Below, in pieces: positions 33,770-43,458 of a stretch of 64,000 bases of DNA. The notes under the pieces were generated by a model. The model did no database searches. It was not told where the DNA came from and saw only the letters and a list, made by a program, of their open reading frames with translations. The stretch covers positions 124,001 to 188,000 of the forward strand of contig NZ_FOMH01000005.1 in assembly GCF_900112575.1 (NCBI RefSeq), written 5' to 3'. The stretch is from Flavobacterium phragmitis. GTDB taxonomy: Bacteria; Bacteroidota; Bacteroidia; Flavobacteriales; Flavobacteriaceae. Made by a program: the position numbers and the translations under genes. The stretch's first letter is position 1; every line of letters starts with the position of its first letter.

Positions 33770-35179
33770 ATGAATTCAGCACACTTTTACGGTATTTTAC
33801 AAAAACGATTTCCTTTTGTTCCAACTCTTAAACAGGATATCTTTTTTCAAAAAATCGCTATTTTTTTAACCGAACCACAAAATGACACTATTTTCGTTTT
33901 GAAAGGATATGCCGGAACAGGAAAAACGACTTTAATTTCTACAATCGTAAATAATTTGGGAGATATTAACAAGAAATACGTTTTGCTGGCTCCAACTGGG
34001 CGTGCAGCGAAGGTGATTTCAAATTATTCAAATAATCCGGCTTTTACAATTCATAAAAAAATATATTTTCCTAAAAAATCATCGGGTGGAGGAGTGGCTT
34101 TTACAAAACAGGTTAACAAACATAAAAACACCATTTTTATCGTCGATGAGGCGTCGATGATTTCAGATAGTACGTTAGATAGCGGTTCGCTTCTGGATGA
34201 TTTGATCAATTATGTGTATTCTGGGCAAAATTGTAAAATGCTTCTTTTGGGAGATACGGCTCAGCTTCCGCCGGTTAATTTAGATGTTAGTCCGGCTTTA
34301 GATATCGATACTTTGGGTTTTCATTACAGCAAAGAAATTGAACATATCGAATTGGACGAAGTGATGCGTCAAGAAGAAAGTTCTGGGATTTTGTATAATG
34401 CTACAGAATTACGTGAATTACTCAAAGAAAGCTTTATTACAGAATTCCGATTTAATGTAAAGAAATTTAAAGATATTGTTCGATTAACAGATGGTTACGA
34501 TATTCAGGATGCAATCAATATGGCGTACAGCAATTACAGTATTGAAGACACAGCCTTTATCGTTCGTTCCAACAAAAGAGCCAATCAATATAACGAACAA
34601 ATCAGAAGCCGAATTTTATTTAAAGAAAGCGAACTTTCGGTTGGTGACTTTTTGATGGTGGTAAAGAATAATTACTTCTGGCTGAAAGAAACGGATGAAG
34701 CGGGATTTATTGCCAACGGAGATATTATTGAAGTTCTGGAGTTATTCGGAATCAGAGAATTATACGGATTTACATTCGCGAAAGTGAAAATCAGAATGGT
34801 CGATTATCCAAATCAGAAACCTTTTGAAACCGTTTTGATTTTAGATACTTTAAAAAGTGAATCTCCTTCTTTAACTTACGAAGAATCCAATCGTTTGTAT
34901 GAAGAAGTAATGAAGGATTATGAAGACGAACCAACTAAATACAAAAGATTCCAAAAAGTAAAAGAAAACGAATATTTTAACGGTTTGCAGGTTAAATTCT
35001 CCTACGCTATTACGTGTCATAAATCACAGGGAGGTCAATGGAATACGGTCTTTGTAGAACAACCGTATTTACCGGATGGGATTGATCGTGACTATATTAG
35101 ATGGCTTTACACGGCAATGACACGTGCAAAGAATAAGCTGTATTTGATAGGGTTTAAGGACGAAAGTTTTGAGGAGTAA
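33770..35179 (+). CDS. RecD-like ATP-dependent DNA helicase (superfamily 1)
   Basis: This is 469 residues from the ATG at 33770; an in-frame TTG at 33722 would add residues encoded by repeat sequence. Helicase motifs are Walker A GYAGTGKTTL, Ia LLAPTGRAA, Walker B FIVDEASM, motif III LLLGDTAQLPPV, and the UvrD-C2 part YAITCHKSQGGQW followed by YTAMTRAKNKLYLIG. It matches the short stand-alone RecD2/Dda-like helicases common in Bacteroidota. It is not accompanied by recB or recC. Confidence 0.88.
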   Translation: MNSAHFYGILQKRFPFVPTLKQDIFFQKIAIFLTEPQNDTIFVLKGYAGTGKTTLISTIVNNLGDINKKYVLLAPTGRAAKVISNYSNNPAFTIHKKIYFPKKSSGGGVAFTKQVNKHKNTIFIVDEASMISDSTLDSGSLLDDLINYVYSGQNCKMLLLGDTAQLPPVNLDVSPALDIDTLGFHYSKEIEHIELDEVMRQEESSGILYNATELRELLKESFITEFRFNVKKFKDIVRLTDGYDIQDAINMAYSNYSIEDTAFIVRSNKRANQYNEQIRSRILFKESELSVGDFLMVVKNNYFWLKETDEAGFIANGDIIEVLELFGIRELYGFTFAKVKIRMVDYPNQKPFETVLILDTLKSESPSLTYEESNRLYEEVMKDYEDEPTKYKRFQKVKENEYFNGLQVKFSYAITCHKSQGGQWNTVFVEQPYLPDGIDRDYIRWLYTAMTRAKNKLYLIGFKDESFEE

Positions 35180-35181
35180 AG

Positions 35182-35257
35182 TTTTTTCGCCATGAATTTC
35201 ATTAATTCAAAGCTTTAAAAAAATTTGTGAAAATTCGTGAAATTCATGGCGAAAAAA
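35182..35257. repeat. Intergenic palindrome, TTTCGCCATGAATTTCA family
   Basis: Arms of 20 bp at 35182-35201 and 35238-35257 are perfect reverse complements with core CGCCATGAATTTCA. It starts 3 bases after the helicase stop codon and probably also terminates transcription. Confidence 0.8.
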
Positions 35258-35316
35258 AATCTTTTTGCAACTTTGTGTAATAATTACTAATGGACGAGAT
35301 AAATAAAAATATAAGA

Positions 35317-36051
35317 ATGAAAATAATAGCGGTAATTCCGGCACGATATGCTTCAACCCGTTTTCCGGCAAAACTGATGCAGGATTTAGGAGGCAAAACA
35401 ATAATTTTAAGAACCTATGAAGCTGCGGTTTCGACAAAACTATTCGATGATGTTTTTGTAGTAACCGATTCTGATTTGATTTTTGACGAAATTGTTTCCA
35501 ACGGTGGAAAAGCAATTATGAGCATCAAAGAGCATGAATCTGGAAGCGACAGAATTGCTGAAGCTATCGCAGATCTTGATGTTGATATTGTAGTAAATGT
35601 TCAGGGAGACGAGCCGTTTACAGAAACAGAGCCTTTAGCACAAGTATTATCTGTTTTTAAAAATGATCCCGATAAAAAGGTTGATTTGGCTTCGCTGATG
35701 CGTGAAATTACAAATGAAGACGAAATTAATAACCCGAATAATGTAAAGGTGGTAGTGGATCAATCGCAGTTTGCATTGTATTTTTCGAGATCTGTAATTC
35801 CGTATCCAAGAGAAAAAAATGTTGGAGTAAGATATTTTCAGCATATCGGAATTTATGCTTTTAGAAAACAGGCTTTACTAGATTTCTACAGCCTTCCAAT
35901 GAAATCTTTAGAAGCTTCTGAAAAATTAGAGCAATTACGTTATTTAGAGTTTGGAAAAAAAATTAAAATGGTCGAAACAACTCATGTTGGAATTGGAATC
36001 GATACAGCTGAAGATTTACAAAGAGCCAGAACGATGTTGAAAGATATTTAA
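35317..36051 (+). CDS. kdsB: 3-deoxy-manno-octulosonate cytidylyltransferase
   Basis: The enzyme activates KDO with CTP for lipopolysaccharide inner-core synthesis. It has 244 residues from the ATG at 35317 ([19 protein letters not shown]); an upstream ATG at 35290 would add nine unconserved residues. Family motifs are [42 protein letters not shown] and the C-terminal [13 protein letters not shown]. Confidence 0.93.
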   Translation: MKIIAVIPARYASTRFPAKLMQDLGGKTIILRTYEAAVSTKLFDDVFVVTDSDLIFDEIVSNGGKAIMSIKEHESGSDRIAEAIADLDVDIVVNVQGDEPFTETEPLAQVLSVFKNDPDKKVDLASLMREITNEDEINNPNNVKVVVDQSQFALYFSRSVIPYPREKNVGVRYFQHIGIYAFRKQALLDFYSLPMKSLEASEKLEQLRYLEFGKKIKMVETTHVGIGIDTAEDLQRARTMLKDI

Positions 36052-36243
36052 TTCGTGATATAGAACGCGGATGAAACGGATTCGCTTTCGCGAAAGCGCA
36101 GATTGAAACGAATTTTTGTTTTATTGCAACGGGTTAATCTTATTTTTGTCATTTCGACCGAAGGGAGAAATCGCACTCGGGATTCGACAAAGATTGCGTA
36201 AAGAACTTTGTCATAGTTTTAAAATTTGGCAAAGAATAGATAT

Positions 36244-36275
36244 AAAAAAAGCTCCAAAATTTTGGAGCTTTTTTT
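36244..36275. terminator. Bidirectional terminator
   Basis: A perfect 16-bp inverted repeat, AAAAAAAGCTCCAAAA against TTTTGGAGCTTTTTTT, lies between the convergent kdsB and E1 genes. Confidence 0.85.
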
Positions 36276-36295
36276 ATATCTAAAAATATTCTAAA

Positions 36296-38710
36296 TTACT
36301 GGTATAAAGCAGGATATTTAGAAGGATTAACTTCATTCATCATTTCGTAAATTTTCTCGAAGATATCTTCAGCAGAAGGTTTTGAGAAATAATCACCGTC
36401 AGTTCCGTATGCTGGTCTGTGTGCTTTTGCAGCTAGAGTCTGCGGTTTGCTATCTAAATATTTATAAGCGTCTTGTTCTTCCAGAATCTGCTGTAAAATA
36501 TATGCTGAAGCACCACCAGGAACATCTTCGTCAATTACTAAAAGACGATTCGTTTTTGCGATACTTTTCACAATGTCTTTATTGATGTCGAATGGAAGTA
36601 AAGACTGAACATCAATTACTTCACAATCAATTCCTAATTCTAATAATTCGTTAGCGGCCTGCTGTACCAAACGTAATGTTGATCCGTAAGAAACTAAAGT
36701 AATATCAGCACCTTCTTTTAAAGTTTCTACAACTCCAATAGGTGTTTTAAATTCACCAAAATTTAAAGGCGTTTTTTCTTTTAGTCGGTAACCGTTCAAA
36801 CATTCAATAACTAAAGCAGGTTCGTCACATTCTAATAAAGTGTTGTAAAAACCAGCCGCTTGTGTCATATCTCTTGGAACCAAAACATGGATGCCACGAA
36901 TAGCATTGATAATCATTCCCATCGGAGAACCAGAATGCCAGATACCTTCCAAACGGTGTCCACGAGTTCTGATGATTAACGGTGCTTTTTGTTTTCCAAC
37001 AGTTCTATATTGTAATGTAGCTAAGTCGTCACTCATGATTTGAATAGCGTACAATAAATAATCTAAGTATTGAATTTCTGCAATAGGACGTAAACCTCTC
37101 AATGCCATTCCGATTCCCTGGCCGATAATGGTAGCTTCACGAATTCCGACATCGGCAACGCGAAGTTCTCCATATTTTTCCTGCATTCCTTCCAAACCTT
37201 GATTTACGTCTCCGATGTTTCCAACATCTTCACCGAAAATTAAAGTTTCAGGATACTTTGCAAATAAAGCATCAAAATTATCACGAAGAATCATTCTTCC
37301 GTCTAAATCTGGTTTTGCATTTTCAGCATATTTAGGAAGTACTTTTTCAACAGAAAATACATTTTGAGCAGACTCAGAATGCTGATTGCTACTGAATTTT
37401 TCCTGAGTTTCAGTTAAGAAACGCGTAATCCAGTTGGACAATAAAACTTTACTGTTCGGAACTTCAATAAAACGAAGAATCTTTCTGGCATAAACTAATA
37501 GTTCTTTCTTTAAAGGCGCTTTGATTGCACTTAATTCAGAAATTAATTTTTTAATTCTTTCTTTATGATTGATGCTTGCTTCCGCAATTTGTTCTAGTAA
37601 TTCAAGAAGATTTTTCTGCTCCTCAATAATTGGATTGATGAATGAATTCCAAGCTTCTTTTTTAGCTTCAAGAACATGTTTCTTTAATTCGAAATCAAGT
37701 TCTGAAAGCTCTTCTGGAGAAGCGATATTGATTGCAATCATCCACAAACGCATTTGGCGGATACAGTCATAATCTTTTTCCCAAGCTAATCTTTCTGCAC
37801 TTTTATAACGTTCGTGAGAACCAGAAGTAGAGTGGCCTTGAGGTTGCGTTAATTCGCTTACGTGAATTAAAACCGGAATATGTTCTTCTCTTGCGATTGC
37901 TCCAGCTCTTTCATAAGTCGAAACCAATTCCGCATAATCCCAGCCTTTTACTCTAAAGATTTCATAACCTTTAGCATCTTCATCACGCTGATATCCTTTT
38001 AAAATTTCAGAGATATTTTCTTTGGTAGTTTGGTGTTTAGCATGAACAGAAATTCCGTATTCATCATCCCAAACGCTCATTACCATTGGAACCTGTAAAA
38101 CTCCTGCAGCGTTTATGGTTTCAAAAAATAAACCTTCAGAAGTACTGGCGTTACCAATTGTTCCCCAAGCTACTTCATCACCATTGACAGAAAATTTGTC
38201 TTTGATGGTAATTCCATCAACATTTCTGTAAATCTTAGAAGCCTGTGCTAATCCCAATAATCTTGGCATTTGTCCTGCAGTTGGCGATATATCTGAGCTT
38301 GAATTTTTTTGTTTTGTTAGATCTTTCCAAGAACCGTCTTCGTTTAAACTGTGTGTAACGAAGTGTCCTCCCATTTGTCTTCCTGCAGACATTGGGTCGA
38401 AAGCTAAATCAGTATGACCATATAAACCGGCAAAGAACTGTTTTGCGTCCAATTCGCCAATAGCCATCATAAAAGTCTGATCGCGATAGTATCCAGAACG
38501 AAAATCCCCGTTTTTAAAAGCCTTGGCCATTGCCAACTGTGGCACTTCTTTTCCGTCTCCGAAAATCCCAAACTTTGCTTTTCCTGTTAATACTTCTTTT
38601 CGACCTAAAAGACTACATTCACGACTGATTACAGCAGTTCTATAGTCATTCAATACCTCAGTTTTGAAATCTTCAAATGTCAATGTAGTATTGTTTATTT
38701 CTTTTATCAT
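36296..38710 (-). CDS. 2-oxoacid dehydrogenase E1, fused alpha and beta subunits
   Basis: The 804-residue protein joins an E1 alpha part (about 1-400) and an E1 beta part (about 465-804). The alpha part has SAGRQMGGHFV, the TPP/Mg region NGDEVAWGTIGNASTSEG and SVWDDEYGISV. The beta part has FGEDVGNIGDVNQG, DVGIREATIIGQGIGMAL and DEDVPGGASAYI. It decarboxylates a branched-chain or related 2-oxoacid with thiamine diphosphate and passes the acyl group to a lipoyl E2. The best family match is the branched-chain (2-oxoisovalerate) type. No E2 or E3 gene is next to it. Confidence 0.88.
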   Translation of the reverse strand: MIKEINNTTLTFEDFKTEVLNDYRTAVISRECSLLGRKEVLTGKAKFGIFGDGKEVPQLAMAKAFKNGDFRSGYYRDQTFMMAIGELDAKQFFAGLYGHTDLAFDPMSAGRQMGGHFVTHSLNEDGSWKDLTKQKNSSSDISPTAGQMPRLLGLAQASKIYRNVDGITIKDKFSVNGDEVAWGTIGNASTSEGLFFETINAAGVLQVPMVMSVWDDEYGISVHAKHQTTKENISEILKGYQRDEDAKGYEIFRVKGWDYAELVSTYERAGAIAREEHIPVLIHVSELTQPQGHSTSGSHERYKSAERLAWEKDYDCIRQMRLWMIAINIASPEELSELDFELKKHVLEAKKEAWNSFINPIIEEQKNLLELLEQIAEASINHKERIKKLISELSAIKAPLKKELLVYARKILRFIEVPNSKVLLSNWITRFLTETQEKFSSNQHSESAQNVFSVEKVLPKYAENAKPDLDGRMILRDNFDALFAKYPETLIFGEDVGNIGDVNQGLEGMQEKYGELRVADVGIREATIIGQGIGMALRGLRPIAEIQYLDYLLYAIQIMSDDLATLQYRTVGKQKAPLIIRTRGHRLEGIWHSGSPMGMIINAIRGIHVLVPRDMTQAAGFYNTLLECDEPALVIECLNGYRLKEKTPLNFGEFKTPIGVVETLKEGADITLVSYGSTLRLVQQAANELLELGIDCEVIDVQSLLPFDINKDIVKSIAKTNRLLVIDEDVPGGASAYILQQILEEQDAYKYLDSKPQTLAAKAHRPAYGTDGDYFSKPSAEDIFEKIYEMMNEVNPSKYPALYQ

Positions 38711-38898
38711 AATCTTGAAGGGTCATGTTTATGTCGCGAAATTACTTAAAAACAATCAATAATCATAATTCTTTAAACTAAATATAATTTAATTATTTGT
38801 ATTTAAAATGAAAAAACAGGACGTTTTATTTATGTTGTTTGAAATAAAAAATCGGTATTTTTGATAATTTCGCAATATTTTGTTTAAAATTTATTTGA

Positions 38899-41724
38899 TT
38901 AAAACCATTTTCGGGTAAAAAGAGTAACTAATGTTTTTGGTGAAAAAGTGATAATAAATCGTACTTTTTCATTGTAATTTGGTTGAGATATTTCCCATCC
39001 TTTATTAGAATACACTGGAAAATAAAGTTCAAAGTAATCAGGAACTAGATTTAAACGTACTCCAGTATCGTAAACAAAATGTTCACTTTGATGTTTATTT
39101 TTAAGAAAACCAATATCTCCGTAAAGTTCTACCCAGTTCCAAACGGCATAACTGGCATTTAAAGTCGTCATCCACTGATTGGCATACGAAGGTTCAAGCT
39201 GTGATTTAAAACCACCTTCCGCAATTACATACTGCTGACTAAAAAAACCTGTGCTTTCAGATCTTCCAAAAAGATTGTAATCAAATAAATAATCGGTAGG
39301 TCTGTCTAATCCAAAACTAAAATAATCGGAGTTTGTGGTGTTATAAACAAAACTTCCAGCAAATAATCTTAAGTTCAGTTTACGATTGTTTTGAAATAAT
39401 CTTCGGTATTCAATTTCGCCGGAAACTTTTCCAAATCCGCTGGAAAACTGTAAATCGGTCATTAAATTAAAATGATCAATAAGTTCCGTTTTGGTGTTTG
39501 AATATCGTGCATTAAAAATGGAATAATTAGGCTCGGAATTATCCGTGATATAATCGCTTGCTTCACGATTTACGATGACCTGACGAAACAAAAACTGTTG
39601 TTTTCTATTGTCCCTAAAATCTTTTTCACGGATTCGGAAAACTACCATCGGATTTAATCTCAAATAAGTCGCATCTGGTGCATAATGGAAATAATTCTGA
39701 CTAAAAGAATAACGAACGTTGAATAAAGTACTGTTTCTATAATATTGATTCCAAGAAAAAGCAGAAGAACCAGACAAACTTCCTGTTTTAGTAGAAAATG
39801 CAGGATTAATATCAAAAGTAAAAGGCTTGTCTAAAATAGTTTTATTGTGAAAACGAACTCCAGGAGTAAGACCATCATAATAATTGTAATAGATAGTTGG
39901 GATATATAAAATCTGATTGTAGTAAGGATCTTCTAAATCTTTAGCGAAATTAAACTTAATAGGACGATTGGTTATAACAACACTTTTTAATGACTTCCAG
40001 TTGTTTCTCTGATTGTATTCCGGAACTTCATTATCATAGTTTATAACAATTTTATCGGCATTTTTTCTTTCAAATTCGTAAACAGAATCTTTTGTTTTAG
40101 GTTCGATCCATTCTTTAAAAACGATTTTATTTTTCTTCAATCCGTAAATAGGAATGGGAGCATAAATTCCAGTTTTGTTTTTAATGGAAAAAGTGACGCT
40201 GTCGGGAGTTCTTGATACATTCGAAAATTTATAATCAATAATATCTCTGGAGTCGATTATAGTATTAAAAAACCAGTCTATCTTTTTTGGGCTTTTTTGA
40301 GTTAAAATCTTTTCAAAATCATAACGATTTGTCTGCTGGTTTTTGTTGAGATTATAAAACTGTTTTACGCTTTCAGGAACAATATTATGGTTTAAATAAT
40401 CGTCAAGATAGCTTAAACTTAAACCTGCACGGTATTTACTGGCAATTTGCTCGTTGAATTTGATCAAAGTATTTTTTGGATCTCCCAATGGCTGATCTAG
40501 ATTTTTACGAGCCATAAGCATATAATAATAGCTGTACTGTTCGTTAAAAGTTAGATTGGTGATGTTATAACTTTTGAAGAGTTTCATATCCGAGAGCCTG
40601 CCCAGCATTTTTTTATCCAGATGATTTAGTTCCATATATTTCATCATGGCATAAATCTGAATTGCGTCGTAAACCCAATTGTCTTTTCTGGAATCCATGC
40701 GAAGACTGTTTTTGAGATAATTGTTTAAAAAGGTTTTTAAAAATTGAATTTCAAAGATAAAATCATCAGAAAACGGACTGATAAAAGAAGGCAGCTGATT
40801 TAATCCATAAAAAGGATTTCGATCATAATCGGTCTGTGAAACTGTTATTTTTTCGTGCGGATATTGACCGATAAAATCAGTTGCAAAAGAAACTACACGA
40901 TCAATAATTATAGCTTTCTGAATTTCATCGATTTTCTTGTTTTTTAAATTGGTTTCCACTTCAACTAAACCATTGTCATAAGTTCTAAAAGATCTTTGTT
41001 TTTCAATATAAAGACTGAAATCGGTTCTGTTTTTTCCAGAAAATGAATAAATACTATAATCATTATTGGAAACGTCTTTAGAAACCGAATTCAAATCGGT
41101 TGTAATAGAATACGAATTTGGGATTTTAATTTCAACTTGGTAATCTGTCGCAGCGTTGGCAATATCATCTAAGTTGAAATTGTTGTATTTTATGAAGTTA
41201 TGATTTTCGAAACGAGCTGGGCTTAAAAACCAATTTTTAAGCAACATGCCACCATTTTGATCAAAACCAAAATGAGTGAATTTATCATTAGGAATTTTAG
41301 CAATATAAGTAAGATGAAGATCGATTTTTTCGCCAGGAAGTAGTCTCTGATTTAATTTAACAATAATAAAATCAGGATCTTTTTCGTTTCTTTCCCATTC
41401 AAGAGCCATCGTATCAGTAAGACTCAAAATAGTTGTTTTGCCTCTGTCGACAGCTTTTGCTAAATGAAAACCTCTATAGAACTCATCCGAAAAACGTTTT
41501 GCTAACGGCGTATTTTTATCTGCAAAAGCATTATTCCAATCATTTAAAACTATAGAAGTTAAAGTATCTTGTGAAATGTTGTGATACGTAATATCCTGTT
41601 TTACATTCAGTGTTTTAAGTTCGAGATTTACCGCCACCTCCATCTTAGAAAGATGTTGTGCTGAAAGTTTTACAGAAAACAATAAAACTACAATTGGGCA
41701 GATGATTTTAAAAAACAATTTCAA
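38899..41724 (-). CDS. M1-aminopeptidase-like protein lacking the zinc site, with C-terminal barrel
   Basis: The 941-residue protein has a signal peptide (ending KLSAQ). An N-terminal beta-domain like that of M1 peptidases follows (about 25-250), then an M1-like helical domain. Where HExxH is expected the sequence reads FEIQFLK (324-330), and the later W-x-x-E-G segment reads NWVYDAIQIY (349-358), so the zinc ligands are gone. From about residue 600 onward it is rich in alternating aromatic strands (TIYYNYYDGLTPGVRF) and ends in Phe, as outer-membrane barrels do. Such proteins are often labelled metalloprotease; activity seems unlikely here. Confidence 0.75.
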   Translation of the reverse strand: MKLFFKIICPIVVLLFSVKLSAQHLSKMEVAVNLELKTLNVKQDITYHNISQDTLTSIVLNDWNNAFADKNTPLAKRFSDEFYRGFHLAKAVDRGKTTILSLTDTMALEWERNEKDPDFIIVKLNQRLLPGEKIDLHLTYIAKIPNDKFTHFGFDQNGGMLLKNWFLSPARFENHNFIKYNNFNLDDIANAATDYQVEIKIPNSYSITTDLNSVSKDVSNNDYSIYSFSGKNRTDFSLYIEKQRSFRTYDNGLVEVETNLKNKKIDEIQKAIIIDRVVSFATDFIGQYPHEKITVSQTDYDRNPFYGLNQLPSFISPFSDDFIFEIQFLKTFLNNYLKNSLRMDSRKDNWVYDAIQIYAMMKYMELNHLDKKMLGRLSDMKLFKSYNITNLTFNEQYSYYYMLMARKNLDQPLGDPKNTLIKFNEQIASKYRAGLSLSYLDDYLNHNIVPESVKQFYNLNKNQQTNRYDFEKILTQKSPKKIDWFFNTIIDSRDIIDYKFSNVSRTPDSVTFSIKNKTGIYAPIPIYGLKKNKIVFKEWIEPKTKDSVYEFERKNADKIVINYDNEVPEYNQRNNWKSLKSVVITNRPIKFNFAKDLEDPYYNQILYIPTIYYNYYDGLTPGVRFHNKTILDKPFTFDINPAFSTKTGSLSGSSAFSWNQYYRNSTLFNVRYSFSQNYFHYAPDATYLRLNPMVVFRIREKDFRDNRKQQFLFRQVIVNREASDYITDNSEPNYSIFNARYSNTKTELIDHFNLMTDLQFSSGFGKVSGEIEYRRLFQNNRKLNLRLFAGSFVYNTTNSDYFSFGLDRPTDYLFDYNLFGRSESTGFFSQQYVIAEGGFKSQLEPSYANQWMTTLNASYAVWNWVELYGDIGFLKNKHQSEHFVYDTGVRLNLVPDYFELYFPVYSNKGWEISQPNYNEKVRFIITFSPKTLVTLFTRKWF

Positions 41725-41802
41725 GAATGGCGCAAGATTTATCAGACATACTTAAGTTACGTAAATAAAGTTACTTCGGATTTTTGTAAAAATAGCATAA
41801 AA

Positions 41803-41826
41803 AAAGCTGTTTAAAAAAACAGCTTT
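41803..41826 (-). terminator. Terminator after the LOG gene
   Basis: On the minus strand AAAGCTGTTT pairs with AAACAGCTTT across a 4-base loop, followed by a T run. It lies between the LOG gene end and the M1-like gene. Confidence 0.75.
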
Positions 41827-41860
41827 CAATTTTTACGTATTTGTAATAAAATTTAACCAT

Positions 41861-41929
41861 ATAAGTGATATAAGTTCATTTAAAAGGATTGCTTTAAGCG
41901 TAACACTTAAATATACTTATATCACTTAT
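41861..41929. repeat. Intergenic palindrome, ATAAGTGATATAAGT family
   Basis: ATAAGTGATATAAGT (41861-41875) and ACTTATATCACTTAT (41915-41929) are perfect 15-bp inverted repeats, 16 bases beyond the LOG stop codon. Confidence 0.8.
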
Positions 41930-41944
41930 TTAGCTTGAAAATAT

Positions 41945-42673
41945 TTAGAAATTCGGACTCAAATCGTATTTCTTGTAGAATTTATCCAAAACATCAACAA
42001 CTTCGTCTTCTGTATCAACAATTTTGAATAAATCCAAATCTTCTGGACTAACGGTGTGCATTTTTTCTACCAAAACTGTTTTTACCCATTCAATTAAGCC
42101 CGACCAGAATTCAACTCCCACCAAAATAATCGGAAATTTTCCAATTTTTTTAGTCTGAATCAAAGTGATGGCTTCAAACATTTCGTCCAAAGTTCCAAAA
42201 CCACCCGGCATTACAACAAAACCTTGAGAATATTTTACGAACATTACTTTTCTCACAAAGAAATAATCAAAATTCAAGTTTTTATCGTGATCAATATAAG
42301 GGTTAAAATGCTGTTCAAAAGGTAATTCGATATTTAAACCAACCGAAGTCCCACCGCCTAAGTGTGCGCCTTTATTACCAGCTTCCATAATTCCGGGACC
42401 ACCTCCTGTGATAACACCGTAACCTGCTTTACTGATTTTATAAGCAATTTTTTCTGCCAATTGATAGTATTTATCATCTGGTTTAGTTCTTGCCGAACCA
42501 AAAATAGAAACACAAGGCCCAATACGTCCCATTGCTTCGTAACCGTTTACAAACTCAGACATAATTTTAAAAATTGCCCAGCTGTCATTGGTTCTGATTT
42601 CATTCCACGTTTTTTGTTTTAAACGATCCTGAATTACTTTATCTTCATCATTATCAAAATCTTCTAATCTCAT
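41945..42673 (-). CDS. LOG family protein (cytokinin riboside phosphorylase-like)
   Basis: This 242-residue Rossmann-like protein has SIFGSARTKPDDKYY, the GGGPGIMEAGNKGA loop and the signature MPGGFGTLDEMFE (PGGxGTxxE). The family cleaves nucleoside 5'-monophosphates, releasing the base; older labels call it lysine decarboxylase. A Flavo-1-like element lies 52 bases upstream in the same direction. Confidence 0.9.
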   Translation of the reverse strand: MRLEDFDNDEDKVIQDRLKQKTWNEIRTNDSWAIFKIMSEFVNGYEAMGRIGPCVSIFGSARTKPDDKYYQLAEKIAYKISKAGYGVITGGGPGIMEAGNKGAHLGGGTSVGLNIELPFEQHFNPYIDHDKNLNFDYFFVRKVMFVKYSQGFVVMPGGFGTLDEMFEAITLIQTKKIGKFPIILVGVEFWSGLIEWVKTVLVEKMHTVSPEDLDLFKIVDTEDEVVDVLDKFYKKYDLSPNF

Positions 42674-42724
42674 TTTAGGTATTTTAATTTATTATGTTAT
42701 TCTGTTTTTAGCTTAATTGAAATA

Positions 42725-42826
42725 AGGAGCTCATTCCTGCTGTCCGCTATATCTTTTGTGTCCCAATAGCTATCGGGACCACCACAAAAGGATGTCGCTT
42801 TCATCAGGGTTAGGGCAGTTAGTTTC
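42725..42826 (-). ncRNA. Flavo-1-like structured RNA element, copy 2
   Basis: On the minus strand it reads GAAACTAACTGCCCTAACCC, then CATCCTTTTGTGGTGG, a TCCCGATAGCTATTGGGA hairpin, CACAAAAGATATAGCGGA and GGAATGAGCTCCT. It aligns with the copy at 23691-23782; the central stem differs in sequence but still pairs. It stands between uvrA and the LOG gene, 52 bases before the LOG start, so it could be part of that leader. Confidence 0.6.
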
Positions 42827-43032
42827 AAATAAACAATTGGTTTAATTGAAATATTTTACCCCTTAAAAGCTTGAATTTTTCAAAAAAAGCGGACACTAAA
42901 TTAACACTTTTTTCCAGAATTGTTACGGAAAACGGGAATTATAATCTAAATCTAATGTTGAGATAATGATAGATTCGTGCTTTTTATTTCATTATCAATG
43001 TATTAATATAGATTGTGAATTTAGAATGTGCC

Positions 43033-43387
43033 GTTCCTACGGAACTTAATTGAACGGGCTCAAAATTCCCAACGGATTAAAATCCGTTGCTACAAAACAC
43101 ATCGTTCCTCCGGAACTTCATTGCAATCATCATCAAAATTGTCAAAGGATTAATCCTCACTACTATCTTGAAGTTATTATTAGATGTTTAATTTGTTAAG
43201 GAATTCATTAAAAGTGCAATTTTCTTTAAAAGAGCCATCAGCTCGATTTATACTGTAGCAACGGATTTCAATCCGTTAAAGAATAAAGCAAATTCGAAAA
43301 AAAGAGCCATAGGCTCGACCAATATTGTAGCGACGGATTTTAATCCGTCGTTGATATGTGAAAGCAGAACAAAAGATCCGTAGGATC
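43033..43387. repeat. Cluster of short REP-like hairpins
   Basis: Eight short perfect or near-perfect hairpins lie within 355 bp: GTTCCTACGGAAC (43033), AACGGATTAAAATCCGTT (43071), GTTCCTCCGGAAC (43104), GAGCCATCAGCTC (43232), AACGGATTTCAATCCGTT (43260), GAGCCATAGGCTC (43304), CGACGGATTTTAATCCGTCG (43331) and GATCCGTAGGATC (43375). They alternate between two types, a 13-mer with a 3-base loop and an 18-20-mer containing CGGATT. The layout resembles REP/BIME arrays. The rest of the 785-bp gap holds the Flavo-1-like element and the terminator. Confidence 0.75.
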
Positions 43388-43419
43388 GGTCAATATTTTC
43401 AGAAGAATTTATATGTAAA

Positions 43420-43450
43420 TCTTTGTCAAAGTTCTAAACTTTGACAAAGA
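43420..43450 (-). terminator. Strong hairpin after uvrA
   Basis: TCTTTGTCAAAGTT (43420-43433) and AACTTTGACAAAGA (43437-43450) form a perfect 14-bp stem with a 3-base loop, 8 bases beyond the uvrA stop. The tail is only moderately T-rich. A similar ACTTTGTCA...TTTGGCAAAG pair occurs near 36208-36234. Confidence 0.55.
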
Positions 43451-43458
43451 CCTTTTCT

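Noticed and set aside
43033..43387. CRISPR array
   Set aside because: The units are short hairpins of two types with irregular spacing and no constant 28-36-base direct repeat or spacer pattern; no cas genes are present.
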